DNA from: Collimonas arenae
GTDB taxonomy: Bacteria > Pseudomonadota > Gammaproteobacteria > Burkholderiales > Burkholderiaceae_D
DNA length: 64,000 nucleotides
Assembly: GCF_001584165.1 (NCBI RefSeq)
Contig: NZ_CP013233.1
Location: 248,001 to 312,000, forward strand
Direction of reading: 5' to 3'
The position numbers and the translations under genes were made by a program. This document shows positions 48,691-58,443 of this stretch, piece by piece (position 1 is the first letter of the stretch; each line of letters begins with the position of its first letter). Below the pieces are notes generated by a model, which saw nothing but the letters and a program-made list of their open reading frames with translations, made no database searches and had not been told where the DNA came from.

Positions 48691-49506
48691 TCAGTGAGGA
48701 TGGGAAGGGCGACCGGGTTGGCCATGAGCGGTCGCCTTGTCCCGAGGGTGAGGATACAAATGGTGACCGCCATCGACCAGCAGCGTGCTGCCGGTAATGG
48801 CGGAGGAGACGGCGACAAAACAGACCGTCGCCGCAATGTCGTTCAGCATCGCAGAATCCGCCGGCTGCAACGCCAGGCCGGTTTCGGGCGTGCCAGCGGC
48901 GGCCAGCGCCGGCGCAATTCCGACTACTCGCACCTGCGGCGCAAAAGCCTGCGCCAGCAAGGTGGTAGCGCTGTGCAACGCGGCCTTCGACAGCGTATAC
49001 GACAAAAAATCCGGCTGTGGATTGAACAGTTTTTGGTCGAGCAGGTTGATGACTACGCCTTGCGCGCCGTCGATCTTGCTGGTGGCGGCATGCAGCGCCT
49101 GCGCCAGCAACACCGGTGCGGCGAGATTTCCCTGCATGTGGCGGGCCAGGGCTGCCGCAGAGAAGGTCGCGGGGCTGTCGCTTTCGATATGGCTGGCGTT
49201 GTTGACGATGCAGGTCACATTGCCGAGCGCGGCAGTAATGCGCGGCAGCAGTGCCCGGATCTCTGCTTCATCGGTCAGTGTGCAGCGAATGGTGGCGGCC
49301 TGCGCACCGATAGCCTGGCATTCCCGCAATAGAGCCGACAAGGCCGCCGGCTCGTTTTTATCCTGAAAGTGCAGCGCCAGCCGCCAGCCCTGCCGCGCCA
49401 GCGCGCGCGCAATGGCACTGCCGACCGTGCCGGCGGCGTCGGTGACAAGGGCAACTGCATCGGCAGGGGGGCGGGTTTGGCTATGGTACGCATACTTGTT
49501 GATCAA
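48691..49506 (-). CDS. SDR family protein, FolM-like pteridine reductase candidate
   Basis: 271 residues, short-chain dehydrogenase. ALVTDAAGTVGSAIARAL replaces the usual TGxxxGIG with DAAGTVG; VNNASHIESD stands for NNAG; and YTLSKAALHSATTL supplies Tyr and Lys. The C-terminal end is VDGGHHLYPHPRD. The immediate neighbour folB and this loop variant point to the pteridine/dihydromonapterin reductase (FolM) branch, so a role in reduced pterin or folate metabolism is likely but not proven. The extra 20 residues at the C-terminus are His/Pro/Gly rich. Confidence 0.82.
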   Translation of the reverse strand: MINKYAYHSQTRPPADAVALVTDAAGTVGSAIARALARQGWRLALHFQDKNEPAALSALLRECQAIGAQAATIRCTLTDEAEIRALLPRITAALGNVTCIVNNASHIESDSPATFSAAALARHMQGNLAAPVLLAQALHAATSKIDGAQGVVINLLDQKLFNPQPDFLSYTLSKAALHSATTLLAQAFAPQVRVVGIAPALAAAGTPETGLALQPADSAMLNDIAATVCFVAVSSAITGSTLLVDGGHHLYPHPRDKATAHGQPGRPSHPH

Positions 49507-49620
49507 TTAGTAATCGCTGTCAGGCGCGAGACTTTCTGTTTGGCGACGATACGGAGCCCGTCGCCATCTTTCATTATCGTCGATTGCTTGTACAGCGGCG
49601 TTATCTCCTACAATAGCGCC

Positions 49621-50805
49621 ATGCAACTGCAATTACCCGAAGCTTCTATCGAAGCGCAGCGCGCGTCGCGCCTGCTGCACAATCTGATCGCCACTGAAAT
49701 CCGCCGGCAAGATGGCTGGATTTCATTCGCACGTTATATGGAACTGCTGCTGTACGCGCCGGATCTCGGTTATTACAGTGGCGGCGCGGAAAAATTGGGC
49801 AAAGACGGTGATTTTACAACCGCGCCCGAAATTACGCCGCTTTTTGGCGCAACTTTGGCGCATTTGGCAACAGAATTGCTCGATTCCACGCCCGCGCTGC
49901 AGCCGCAGATACTCGAATTCGGCGCCGGCAGCGGCCAACTGGCCCACGATATCCTGACCGAACTAACTAGTGGCGCTCAGTCGGCACGCATGCCGCAGGC
50001 GTATTACATTGTCGAGCTGTCGGCCGAATTGCGTGCGCGCCAGCAACAAAAATTGCGCGATTTCCCACAAGTACAATGGCTGGATCGCCTGCCGGAGGCA
50101 TTCTCCGGCGTGGTGCTCGGTAACGAAGTGCTCGATGCGATGCCGGTTGAGCTGGTAGTGCGCGGCGCCGACGGCTGGCTGCAACGCGGAGTCGGCCTGA
50201 CTGAAGCCGCAACTGCGGACGATGATGGTCAGTTTGTCTATATGGACCGTCCCGCCGATCCATCACTGATCGCGCAAATTCCCGATGCCGAATCGCTCAC
50301 GGTCGGCCACCTGACCGAGGTCCATCCGGTCGCTATCGGCTTCATGCGTTCGCTGGCAGCGATGCTGAAAGCCGGGCAGGGCGGCGTGGCGATATTTCTC
50401 GACTATGGTTTTCCGGCCGCAGAATATTATCTGCAGCAACGCGATCAAGGCACCTTGATGTGCCATTACCGGCACCATGCTCATCCCGATCCGTTTTATC
50501 TGCCGGGTTTGCAGGATGTTACCGCCCACGTTGATTTCACCGCGATGGCGGTGGCGGCGCTGGATAATGGACTGGACCTGCTGGGCTACACCAGCCAGGC
50601 CGCATTCCTGCTGGAGGCCGGTATTGGTCAGTTGTTGCTGCGCACGCCGCCGGAAAACGCGTTGCAATACCTACCCCAAGCCAACGCCATGCAAAAGCTG
50701 GTGTCGCCAGCCGAAATGGGGGAGTTGTTCAAGGTGTTGGTGGTCGGCATCGGCGCCGAGTTGCCTGAGCGGTTTTCCAGGCATGATCGTAGCCACCGGC
50801 TATGA
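49621..50805 (+). CDS. class I SAM-dependent methyltransferase, MidA/NDUFAF7 family
   Basis: 394 residues of the DUF185 family. Motifs: ISFARYMELLLYAPDLGYYSGG near the N-terminus, KDGDFTTAPEITPLFGATLA, the SAM loop EFGAGSGQLAHDIL, VLGNEVLDAMPVEL, and the C-terminal YRHHAHPDPFYLPGLQDVTAHVDF. The human relative NDUFAF7 methylates an arginine of a complex I subunit; the bacterial target is not known. The ATG at 49621 has no obvious ribosome site, but the frame upstream contains no family sequence. Divergent from the FolM-like SDR gene. Confidence 0.9.
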   Translation: MQLQLPEASIEAQRASRLLHNLIATEIRRQDGWISFARYMELLLYAPDLGYYSGGAEKLGKDGDFTTAPEITPLFGATLAHLATELLDSTPALQPQILEFGAGSGQLAHDILTELTSGAQSARMPQAYYIVELSAELRARQQQKLRDFPQVQWLDRLPEAFSGVVLGNEVLDAMPVELVVRGADGWLQRGVGLTEAATADDDGQFVYMDRPADPSLIAQIPDAESLTVGHLTEVHPVAIGFMRSLAAMLKAGQGGVAIFLDYGFPAAEYYLQQRDQGTLMCHYRHHAHPDPFYLPGLQDVTAHVDFTAMAVAALDNGLDLLGYTSQAAFLLEAGIGQLLLRTPPENALQYLPQANAMQKLVSPAEMGELFKVLVVGIGAELPERFSRHDRSHRL

Positions 50806-50827
50806 AATCATTCGCTGAAAGTCGCCG

Positions 50828-51022
50828 ATGATCCGTTGGATGCTGGTGATTTTTATCGCCGTTATCGTCTTTTCCAGCGCTTTGCCGTGGCTGGAAAAGC
50901 TCGGACTTGGTCGTCTTCCCGGCGATCTGCGATTCACGCTGTTCGGCAAGAAATTCTCCCTGCCGTTTGCCTCAACTGTGTTGCTGTCGACGGTGTTGTT
51001 CCTGCTCGTCCGGCTGTTGTAG
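50828..51022 (+). CDS. DUF2905 family small membrane protein
   Basis: 64 residues, a typical DUF2905 protein with two membrane segments: IRWMLVIFIAVIVFSSALPW and FASTVLLSTVLFLLVRLL, joined by the conserved LGRLPGDLRF and GKKFSLPF. Function unknown. Its start lies 22 bases after the methyltransferase stop, likely in one transcript with it. Confidence 0.9.
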   Translation: MIRWMLVIFIAVIVFSSALPWLEKLGLGRLPGDLRFTLFGKKFSLPFASTVLLSTVLFLLVRLL

Positions 51023-51048
51023 GGAGCGAATCTTGCCCACTTCATCCA

Positions 51049-51404
51049 TTATTTGTCGAACAACGCGCTAACCAACTGCGGTGGCCGCCCAATCACCGCT
51101 CGCCCACGATAAACCACCACCGGCCGTTGCAACAGCTTCGGGTACGCAGCGAGCGCTGCCAGCAACGCCGCATCGTCGGCCTGCGCCAGACCAAGCGCAG
51201 CGTATTCGGTTTCATTGTCGCGCACCATCGTGCTCACCGGCCGCCCAACTGATGATGCAAATGCTGTAGCTGTGCCAGCGTCAGCGGCGTCTTTTGATAG
51301 TCGACAACATCCAGCTGGAGCTTGTGCTCACTGCCGAATTGTTCGGCAATCGCCAGTGCTTCCCGCGATTTTGAGCAACGCGGATTGTGGTAAATCGTGA
51401 TCAT
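51049..51404 (-). pseudogene. arsC: ArsC-family arsenate reductase with one frameshift
   Basis: The N-terminal frame from ATG 51404 reads MITIYHNPRCSKSREALAI, with the catalytic cysteine in HNPRCSKSR (Cys10), and goes on to HHQLGGR then a stop. The C-terminal frame continues RPVSTMVRDNETEYAALGLA and PKLLQRPVVVYRGRAVIGRPP, with the arginines of the family. One base is missing at about 51240-51246 (run CCGGCCGCCC); restoring it yields 118 residues, the normal length. The enzyme would reduce arsenate (or act as a Spx-like or YfgD-type homologue) with glutaredoxin. The start overlaps the kefC stop (ATGA), so the two are translated together. Confidence 0.85.
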
Positions 51405-53254
51405 GCTTGTTCCTTGTCTTCTTTAATCGGTGAATCCTGCGGCAACACTTCATCGTCCCAGCCGCTGGCTGGCGCATCCTCGCGCAAGATGCGGTCGTGC
51501 GCAAACATTTCTTCCAGCTCTTCACGCGCCTTCTTGGCAATCGATACGATCTTTTGCTGGTCTTTCTGATGCGGATACATGTCATGCAGGGTTTGCAGAT
51601 TATGCGCGCGGAACTTCATCGCCGCCTGGCGCGCCCGGTAGGCGCCGAAACCCATCGCGCGCAAGGCCTGGCGTCCGAGCTGCAAGGCCGATTCGAAGGT
51701 TTCGCGCTCAATCACGGTAACGCCCAGGTCCATCAGGTCAAAGTAATGCGTGACGTTGCGGGCTCGTGCGATGATCGGCAGGTCGGGAGCAATCCTGCGC
51801 ACCGCAGCCACCAGTTTCAGGCTGCCCTCGATATCGTCCAGCGCGACTACCAGCAGGCGCGCCTTGGCAATGCCGGCAGCGCGCATCAGGTCCATCCGGG
51901 TGGCGTCGCCGTAAAACACCTTGAAGCCGAACTTGCGCAACAGCTCGATCTGGTCGGGGTCATGGTCGAGCACGGTGAGGCCGATCTTGTTGGCGTGCAG
52001 CAGGCGACCGATGATCTGGCCAAAGCGGCCGAAGCCGGCAATGATGACCGGGTTCTCGTTCTCTTCAATCTCGTCGTCCGGACGTTTTTGCGCCGCCAGG
52101 AAATAGGGGGCGATGACCTTGTCGTACAGCACCAGCAGCAGCGGCGTGGTGACCATCGACAGCGCCACCACGACCACCAGGATCGACGACGTCTCTTCCG
52201 AAAACACGCGGGCGGTGGCTGCCGCACCGAACACCACGAACGCGAACTCGCCGCCTTGCGACAGCAGCGCCGCAAACAGGAACTGCTGTGAGCGTGCGAT
52301 CTTGAAGGCCTTGCTGAGCAGGTACAACACTGCGAATTTGATCACCAGGAAGCCGGCCACCAACCCCAGGATCAGCCAGGGTTTGGTCAGTAGCAGGCCG
52401 AAATCGACCGACATGCCGACCGCGATGAAGAACAATCCCAACAACAGGCCCTTGAACGGTTCCAAATCGGTTTCCAGCGCGTGTCGGTACTCGGAGTCGG
52501 CCAGCAGCACGCCTGCCAGGAAGCTACCCAACGCCATCGACATGCCGACTGACTGCATCAGCAAGCCGATCGCGATCACCAGCAGCAGCGCAAAGGCGGT
52601 GAAGATTTCGCGTAAGCCGGTACGCGCAATCACGCGCATCAGCGGCCGAACCAGGTAGCGTCCGCCAACGATCAGCGTGGCAATTACCGCCACCACCTTG
52701 GCAGCGCCGACCCAGCCTTGGTTGCTGCCATGGCCGACAGCGACACCCAGAACCGGCACCAGCGCAATCATGGGAATCGCTGCAATGTCCTGGAACAGCA
52801 AGATGGCAAAGCCCGCCGAACCGGCGGTGGTGGTGTTCAGCTTGCGTTCGTTGATGGTCGCCAGTGCGATTGCGGTGGACGACAGTGACATGCCAAGCGC
52901 GGCGATCAAGGCGGTCTTCCAGTCGACACCAAACGCCGCGGCAGCGCCGAACAGCGCCAACGAGACGGTCGCCACCTGCGCCGTACCCCAGCCGAAAATC
53001 TGGCGCCGCAGCGACCACAACCGCTTTGGATCGAGCTCCAGGCCGATCAGGAACAGCAGCAGCACAACGCCGAATTCAGAAAAATGCAGGATGTCCTCGA
53101 CATTGTCGATCAATCGCAATCCCCACGGTCCGATCGCCATGCCGGCCAGCAGGTAACCGAGCACCGCGCCCAGTCCGAATCGCTTGGCAATCGGCACCGC
53201 AGCCACCGCGGCCGCAAGATAGATCAATGCATTGAATAAAAGATTTTGTTCCAT
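51401..53254 (-). CDS. kefC: Kef-type K+/H+ antiporter
   Basis: About 618 residues. The N-terminal part is a cation/proton antiporter domain with some 12 spans (LGYLLAGMAIGPWG, LLLFLIGLELDPKRLW, ALGMSLSSTAIAL). It ends in a cytoplasmic TrkA-N domain, VIIAGFGRFGQIIGRLL, which binds nucleotide or glutathione adducts. It exports K+ and acidifies the cell against electrophiles. I begin at ATG 53254 (AGGA four bases before). The neighbouring kefF-like gene codes its ancillary flavoprotein and ends five bases upstream. The tail ends with a Glu/Lys-rich stretch (IKEDKEQA). Confidence 0.93.
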   Translation of the reverse strand: MEQNLLFNALIYLAAAVAAVPIAKRFGLGAVLGYLLAGMAIGPWGLRLIDNVEDILHFSEFGVVLLLFLIGLELDPKRLWSLRRQIFGWGTAQVATVSLALFGAAAAFGVDWKTALIAALGMSLSSTAIALATINERKLNTTTAGSAGFAILLFQDIAAIPMIALVPVLGVAVGHGSNQGWVGAAKVVAVIATLIVGGRYLVRPLMRVIARTGLREIFTAFALLLVIAIGLLMQSVGMSMALGSFLAGVLLADSEYRHALETDLEPFKGLLLGLFFIAVGMSVDFGLLLTKPWLILGLVAGFLVIKFAVLYLLSKAFKIARSQQFLFAALLSQGGEFAFVVFGAAATARVFSEETSSILVVVVALSMVTTPLLLVLYDKVIAPYFLAAQKRPDDEIEENENPVIIAGFGRFGQIIGRLLHANKIGLTVLDHDPDQIELLRKFGFKVFYGDATRMDLMRAAGIAKARLLVVALDDIEGSLKLVAAVRRIAPDLPIIARARNVTHYFDLMDLGVTVIERETFESALQLGRQALRAMGFGAYRARQAAMKFRAHNLQTLHDMYPHQKDQQKIVSIAKKAREELEEMFAHDRILREDAPASGWDDEVLPQDSPIKEDKEQA

Positions 53255-53258
53255 AGTC

Positions 53259-53875
53259 CTAACCGGGTTGATCTGCGAGTTTGTCTGGGATGGCGGTTGG
53301 TGTCGGCGCAAGGGCGTCGGTACTCAACAACTCCGGCCAGTTTGGATAATTCGCCAGGCGCTTGCGATAGGTCTCGATGTGCGCCGCCAGGGTCTTCTGG
53401 CTAACCTGGTGTGCGCCAAAAAGCATATGTGGCGGTAGCCAGCGCATGCCGCATAACTGCGCGGTCTGCTGGAACGGCGGCAAGAAGGCGGCAAAGGGGA
53501 ACAGATTGTGCCCATCGGCCTGGTAGGAACGGTCCGAGCCGCCAGTGGTGGCCACCAGCCAGAAATCTTTGCCATGCAAGGCGGTGCCACCGGGCCATAG
53601 GCCCAGCCCGGCGTCAGCACCGAGTCGACCCACTGCTTGAGCAATGCCGGCATGCTATACCACTGCACCGGATGCTGGAACACGATCAGATCGGCCTGTT
53701 CCACCAGCGCCTGTTCGCGCCGTACCGGGATGTGGAAGTCGGGATACAGTTCGTACAGATCATGTACCTGCACATTCGGCACCTTGGCGGCGGCTTCCGC
53801 CAGCCGCCGGTTGGCGCGCGAATGATGTGGCGTCGGGTGTGCATACAGGATCAGGATTTGCGGTGGTTTGGTCAT
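53259..53875 (-). pseudogene. kefF: KefF/KefG-type NAD(P)H oxidoreductase with one frameshift
   Basis: Flavodoxin-like quinone reductase. The first frame reads LILYAHPTPHHSRANRRLAE (FMN phosphate region), DLYELYPDFHI, FQHPVQWYSMPALLKQWVDS and WAYGP; the second frame goes on GGTALHGKDFWLVATTGG and PFQQTAQLCGMRWLPPHM. One base is missing at about 53590-53594; restoring it gives 205 residues, the family length. Such proteins activate the adjacent Kef channel and reduce quinones. Start ATG 53875 (MTKPPQ); no strong ribosome site. Confidence 0.85.
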
Positions 53876-53994
53876 GACGAACGATGTGGGTAGCGGGCGG
53901 AATGGCAAAAATGGCTGTAAATGACGGCTTAAGATGAACTGATATTGAAAACAACGCTCAATTACAATGACCGAGCCTATACTTTGCCAAGCAA

Positions 53995-55188
53995 ATGTTA
54001 CCGGCGACAGTTGTCAGTGCGCGGCTTTTGTTTTCAGTGGACATGCTAGCAGCACTTCTCTTAATTTTTTTATTTCTGACAATTTCTGACAATATGCCCG
54101 ACTCACAGCCAAGCGATCCCAAGCATCCCGCAGCGGATACCGACACCAGTCCGGCGGCGCCAAAGCCGGCTGCCGCCGAACAGGTAGCGGCAGAAACCCA
54201 GCCTGAAGCCACGCCTGAAGTTAAACCGGAATCACCGCCAGAGGTTAAAGCGGAGGCGAAGCCCGAAGCGAAACCTGCGGCCGCTACCCAGCCGGCATTT
54301 TCCAACCAGAATAGCGAAGGCGCACCCTGGCCGCAAACCTGGAAGCTGATCGCCGCGCGTTTCCGTGCGCTGTCCGACAAGGCCGGCCGGCGCATGATGC
54401 AGCGGACCCTGAAAATCGGCATTTCGGCTCGCATCTTTCATCCGGAGGAGGGCGCCAAGGGGCTGCGCGGACGTACGCTGCAATACCTGGAGGAGTCGAT
54501 CGCACAATGGGTGATGTCGCGCAATGTGCTGGTGTTCATGATTCCTACCGTAAATACCAATGGCCTGGTTCACCCAAGCTCGATTCGCCTGCGAGACTAC
54601 GCCAAACACCTGGATGGACTGGTCCTGCAAGGCGGCGCCGACGTCTCGCCACAAAGCTACGCGGAAGCCGCGACCAGGCCGGAATGGGGCGGCGACCGTG
54701 TTCGCGACATGTACGAACTGGAACTGCTGCATGAATTTGTCGAGGCCGGCAAGCCGGTGCTGGGCATTTGCCGTGGTTGTCAGTTAATCAATGTTGCTTT
54801 CGGCGGCACCTTGTATCAAGACATCGCCACCGATGTTCCGACCTCAATCACCCACGTCAACGACGAATACGATCGCCTGCATCATGCGATCCAGTTTCCG
54901 GCGGGTTCCTCGCTGGCGGCGTTGTTCAACAACGGCGAGAGCGGCCAGACCGAATGGGTGGTCAACTCGATTCATCACCAGGCTGTAAAAGACCTCGGGC
55001 GCGATCTGACGGTCGAAGCAATCTCCGGCACAGACAATATCGTTGAGGCAATTCGTTACCGCAAGGCAGCATTTGTCATGGGCTTGCAATGGCATCCGGA
55101 ATTCCATCGCGCCGGCGGCCCGCAGTTGCTGGATTGCACGCCAATACTCGATGGATTTTTAAGAGCTGCACGCGAGACGCGTTTCTGA
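53995..55188 (+). CDS. class I glutamine amidotransferase-like hydrolase, PuuD family
   Basis: 397 residues as the frame is open; the catalytic domain starts at about residue 135 (LKIGISARIFHPEEGAKG). Motifs: LQGGADVSPQSY, the nucleophile Cys in LGICRGCQLINV, and the His and Glu in MGLQWHPEFHR. PuuD removes the gamma-glutamyl group from gamma-glutamyl-GABA; homologues act on other gamma-glutamyl compounds. Before it lies a Pro/Ala/Glu/Lys-rich, probably disordered region (residues 35-100). The first 33 residues are hydrophobic with a membrane-like helix; ATG 54094 (MPDSQPSD) is a likely alternative start, which would make a cytosolic protein of 364 residues. Confidence 0.87.
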   Translation: MLPATVVSARLLFSVDMLAALLLIFLFLTISDNMPDSQPSDPKHPAADTDTSPAAPKPAAAEQVAAETQPEATPEVKPESPPEVKAEAKPEAKPAAATQPAFSNQNSEGAPWPQTWKLIAARFRALSDKAGRRMMQRTLKIGISARIFHPEEGAKGLRGRTLQYLEESIAQWVMSRNVLVFMIPTVNTNGLVHPSSIRLRDYAKHLDGLVLQGGADVSPQSYAEAATRPEWGGDRVRDMYELELLHEFVEAGKPVLGICRGCQLINVAFGGTLYQDIATDVPTSITHVNDEYDRLHHAIQFPAGSSLAALFNNGESGQTEWVVNSIHHQAVKDLGRDLTVEAISGTDNIVEAIRYRKAAFVMGLQWHPEFHRAGGPQLLDCTPILDGFLRAARETRF

Positions 55189-55308
55189 TATTATCTTGCG
55201 CCTTGGCCGGTGAAGCAGTTTTCCCGGTTCCGGCCAGGCTCGATGTCAGTCGTTTGCGTCAAATATGAAAAAACTTCAAATTATTTTGAGGAAATCATTT
55301 TTCGGCGG

Positions 55309-55337
55309 TTGACACTTCAGAGGTGCTTTACTATAAT
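55309..55337 (+). promoter_or_regulatory. strong sigma-70 promoter of the tRNA-tuf operon
   Basis: TTGACA (55309-55314), a 17-base spacer and TATAAT (55332-55337): both hexamers match the consensus exactly. The start would be about 55344, eight bases before the tRNA-Tyr gene. Confidence 0.92.
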
Positions 55338-55351
55338 CTGGGGTTCCCTGC

Positions 55352-55437
55352 GGAGAGGTGGCCGAGTGGTTAATGGCAGCAGACTGTAAATCTGCCCTCT
55401 TACGAGTACGCTGGTTCGAATCCAGCCCTCTCCACCA
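55352..55437 (+). tRNA. tRNA-Tyr(GTA)
   Basis: 86 bases, a class II tRNA with a long variable arm. Anticodon GTA in ACTGTAAATCT, T loop TTCGAAT, acceptor GGAGAGG/CCTCTCC and encoded CCA. First gene of the tRNA-tuf unit. Confidence 0.96.
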
Positions 55438-55517
55438 TTTTGGGAAGAAGCAAAAAGTAGTAGCTGTAGCAAAATGTTGTGGCGGTAGAAGTGAAATGAT
55501 CGAATTGAAGTGATCTC

Positions 55518-55591
55518 GCGGGTGTAGCTCAATGGTAGAGCTGAAGCCTTCCAAGCTTATGACGAGGGTTCGATTCCCTTCACCCGCTCCA
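55518..55591 (+). tRNA. tRNA-Gly(TCC)
   Basis: 74 bases; acceptor GCGGGTG/CACCCGC, anticodon TCC in CCTTCCAAGC, T loop TTCGATT and encoded CCA. Confidence 0.96.
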
Positions 55592-55673
55592 GTAGATTGC
55601 CAGGCAGCAGTAAATTATAAAGTTGGGCGTGTTGTTGGTTGGCGGTTGCCAATAAGAGCGCGCGTACAGCATA

Positions 55674-55748
<75 letters not shown>

Positions 55749-55867
55749 GATCAAAGTTGTTTTCGGTGCCCGCAATGGGGTGCTGTAAAAACTGGATATC
55801 AGTTTTTAATCCGTAAGGCGGTCGGGCGTGTGCCTGGACATTCTCATCAAATCTTTAGGAGTCTAAG

Positions 55868-57061
55868 ATGGCAAAAGGCAAGTTTGAGCGGACCAAGCCG
55901 CACGTCAACGTCGGCACTATCGGCCACGTCGACCACGGCAAGACCACGCTGACAGCAGCGATCGCGACAGTATTGTCGAAGAAGTTTGGCGGCGAAGCCA
56001 AAGCGTATGATCAGATTGACGCGGCGCCAGAAGAAAAAGCGCGCGGCATCACGATCAACACGGCACACGTTGAATACGAAACTGCAAACCGCCACTACGC
56101 TCACGTTGACTGCCCAGGCCACGCTGACTATGTTAAAAACATGATCACTGGTGCTGCACAGATGGACGGCGCGATCCTGGTTTGCTCCGCAGCTGACGGC
56201 CCAATGCCACAGACTCGTGAGCACATCCTGTTGTCGCGTCAAGTTGGCGTGCCATACATCATCGTGTTCCTGAACAAGGCTGACATGGTCGACGACGAAG
56301 AGTTGCTCGAGTTGGTCGAAATGGAAGTGCGCGAGCTGTTGACCAAGTACGAATTCCCAGGCGACGACCTGCCAATCATCAAGGGTTCGGCGAAGTTGGC
56401 TCTGGAAGGCGACACTGGCCCATTGGGCGAGCAAGCAATCATGGCTCTGGCTGAAGCACTGGACACTTACATCCCAACACCAGAGCGTGCTGTTGACGGC
56501 GCATTCCTGTTGCCAGTGGAAGACGTGTTCTCGATCTCGGGTCGCGGTACTGTTGTGACCGGTCGTGTTGAGCGCGGTATCGTCAAGGTTGGCGAAGCCC
56601 TGCAAATCGTTGGTATCCGTGATACGCAAGATACAACATGTACTGGCGTTGAAATGTTCCGCAAGCTGCTGGATCAAGGTCAAGCCGGCGACAACGTTGG
56701 CGTTCTGTTGCGCGGTACCAAGCGTGAAGACGTAGAGCGCGGCCAAGTGTTGGCCAAGCCAGGTTCGATCAAGCCACACAAGCATTTCACAGGCGAGATC
56801 TATGTTCTGTCGAAAGACGAAGGCGGCCGTCATACTCCGTTCTTCAACAACTATCGTCCACAGTTCTACTTCCGTACAACGGACGTGACTGGTTCGATCG
56901 AGTTGCCGAAGGATAAGGAAATGGTTATGCCGGGCGATAACGTGTCGATCACTGTAATGTTGATCAACCCGATCGCGATGGAAGAAGGTCTGCGTTTCGC
57001 GATCCGCGAAGGTGGCCGTACTGTTGGTGCAGGTGTTGTTGCTAAGATCCTGGCTGACTAA
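55868..57061 (+). CDS. tuf: elongation factor Tu
   Basis: 397 residues. It brings aminoacyl-tRNA to the ribosome as a GTPase. G1 [10 protein letters not shown]2 [11 protein letters not shown]3 DCPGHADY, G4 NKADM and G5 SAKL (in [10 protein letters not shown]) are all present, followed by beta domains 2 and 3. AGGAG precedes the ATG. The layout tRNA-Tyr, Gly, Thr, tuf is the conserved tufB-type operon; a second tuf copy is expected elsewhere in the genome. Highly biased codon use. Confidence 0.99.
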   Translation: MAKGKFERTKPHVNVGTIGHVDHGKTTLTAAIATVLSKKFGGEAKAYDQIDAAPEEKARGITINTAHVEYETANRHYAHVDCPGHADYVKNMITGAAQMDGAILVCSAADGPMPQTREHILLSRQVGVPYIIVFLNKADMVDDEELLELVEMEVRELLTKYEFPGDDLPIIKGSAKLALEGDTGPLGEQAIMALAEALDTYIPTPERAVDGAFLLPVEDVFSISGRGTVVTGRVERGIVKVGEALQIVGIRDTQDTTCTGVEMFRKLLDQGQAGDNVGVLLRGTKREDVERGQVLAKPGSIKPHKHFTGEIYVLSKDEGGRHTPFFNNYRPQFYFRTTDVTGSIELPKDKEMVMPGDNVSITVMLINPIAMEEGLRFAIREGGRTVGAGVVAKILAD

Positions 57062-57080
57062 AAGAAGAAAAGCAGTAATC

Positions 57081-57113
57081 GCCGCGACCCGGGAAATTCC
57101 CGCCTCGCGGCGT
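57081..57113 (+). terminator. hairpin after tuf
   Basis: CGCCGCG pairs with CGCGGCG and encloses a second stem CGGGAA/TTCCCG. No T run follows, so read-through into tRNA-Trp and secE is possible; it may be a partial terminator or processing site. Confidence 0.55.
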
Positions 57114-57176
57114 TGATGTCTGAATGGGATGCGTAAGTTAGCAAGCCAAGCCATTCAGATAAAGTGTTTTAAGCGT

Positions 57177-57252
57177 AGGGGTGTAGCTCAATTGGCAGAG
57201 CGCCGGTCTCCAAAACCGGAGGTTGGGGGTTCGATGCCCTCCGCCCCTGCCA
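57177..57252 (+). tRNA. tRNA-Trp(CCA)
   Basis: 76 bases; acceptor AGGGGTG/CGCCCCT, anticodon CCA in CTCCAAA, T loop TTCGATG and encoded CCA. It lies 36 bases before secE, as in other proteobacteria. Confidence 0.95.
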
Positions 57253-57288
57253 CCGATTCAGGTGTAGGGTACTGAAAGTAAACCGCGT

Positions 57289-57672
57289 ATGTCTAACCAC
57301 CCTGTGCAAACTGTCGGCGAATCCGGCAATAAGCTCAAAGTAATACTGGCAGTTTTGGCTGTCGTTGCCGGCGTTGTCGGCTTTTATTTTTTGTCGGGCC
57401 AGTCTGGTCTGGTGCGCGCTGGCGCATTGGTTGCCGGTTTGGTGGTGGCTGTCGCCCTGGCATGGACTTCGACCCAAGGTCGTGAATTCCTTGGTTTCGC
57501 CAAGGAGGCCGTGCGCGAAACGAAAAAAGTTGTTTGGCCTACCCGCAAGGAAGCGATGCAGATCACTGCGATCGTTTTCGCATTTGTGCTGGTGATGGCG
57601 ATTTTCCTCTGGGGCATCGATAAGCTCCTCGAGGTCTTGTTGTACGACGTGATATTGGGTTGGAAACAATAA
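57289..57672 (+). CDS. secE: preprotein translocase subunit SecE
   Basis: 127 residues with three membrane spans: two near the N-terminus ([35 protein letters not shown]) and the conserved C-terminal one ([20 protein letters not shown]). Between them is the amphipathic [20 protein letters not shown], the SecE signature that clamps SecY. The stop TAA overlaps the nusG start by one base. Confidence 0.97.
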   Translation: MSNHPVQTVGESGNKLKVILAVLAVVAGVVGFYFLSGQSGLVRAGALVAGLVVAVALAWTSTQGREFLGFAKEAVRETKKVVWPTRKEAMQITAIVFAFVLVMAIFLWGIDKLLEVLLYDVILGWKQ

Positions 57673-58271
57673 TGAGCGATAGCACACAAAACGATGCGCA
57701 AGCAACGCCGCCTGCTGTGACGCCTTCGGCGCCAGTGGGCAAAAAGCGCTGGTATGTGGTGCATGCTTATTCCGGTATGGAAAAGAGCGTGCAACGCGCG
57801 CTTACCGAGCGCATTGACCGCGCAGGAATGCAAGAACAGTTCGGCCAGATCCTGGTGCCGACTGAAGAAGTGATCGAAGTCAAGAATGGCCAGAAAGCCG
57901 TTACCGAGCGTCGTTTCTTCCCAGGTTACGTCCTGGTCGAGATGGAAATGACCGACGAAACATGGCATTTGGTGAAGAATACCAACAAGGTAACCGGTTT
58001 TATCGGTGGCAAGTCGAACAAGCCTACCCCGATCCCGCAGCATGAAGTCGACAAGATCATGCAGCAAATGCAGGATGGTATCGAAAAGCCGCGGCCAAAG
58101 GTGCTGTACGAAGTTGGCGAGCTGGTTCGTATCAAGGAAGGCGCTTTTACCGATTTCAACGGCAACGTCGAAGAAGTCAATTACGAAAAGTCGCGTGTGC
58201 GTGTCACCGTTACTATTTTCGGTCGTGCCACACCAGTCGAACTGGAGTTCGACAAAGTCGAAAAAGTCTAA
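57672..58271 (+). CDS. nusG: transcription termination/antitermination protein NusG
   Basis: 199 residues. The NGN domain begins [16 protein letters not shown] and includes [24 protein letters not shown], which binds RNA polymerase. The C-terminal KOW domain ([21 protein letters not shown]) contacts Rho or ribosomal S10. The ATG 57672 shares a base with the secE stop codon; a longer TTG-started frame is not credible. Confidence 0.98.
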   Translation: MSDSTQNDAQATPPAVTPSAPVGKKRWYVVHAYSGMEKSVQRALTERIDRAGMQEQFGQILVPTEEVIEVKNGQKAVTERRFFPGYVLVEMEMTDETWHLVKNTNKVTGFIGGKSNKPTPIPQHEVDKIMQQMQDGIEKPRPKVLYEVGELVRIKEGAFTDFNGNVEEVNYEKSRVRVTVTIFGRATPVELEFDKVEKV

Positions 58272-58387
58272 GCTGCGCTTGCCCTCATTGCAGCAGCAAC
58301 AGCAGATTCAAACAAACGCCGTTCGGAGCGTCATGGATTAAACCTCATGAAATCCGAAGCAGTAAGAGGAGCCCTACTAGATCGCGG

Positions 58388-58401
58388 CCCGGCATGCCGG
58401 G
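58388..58401 (+). promoter_or_regulatory. palindrome in the rplK leader
   Basis: CCCGGCATGCCGGG, a perfect palindrome within the 172-base nusG-rplK gap, flanked by GATC on both sides. This is the region where ribosomal protein L1 binds its own operon mRNA in other proteobacteria; the role here is inferred from position. Confidence 0.35.
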
Positions 58402-58443
58402 TTGATCAAAAAGGCGCTAATACTCACACACTTAGGAGCCATC

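Noticed and set aside
55847..57154. Minus-strand open frame of 435 codons opposite tuf
   Set aside because: Shadow of tuf; no ribosome site and no family likeness.
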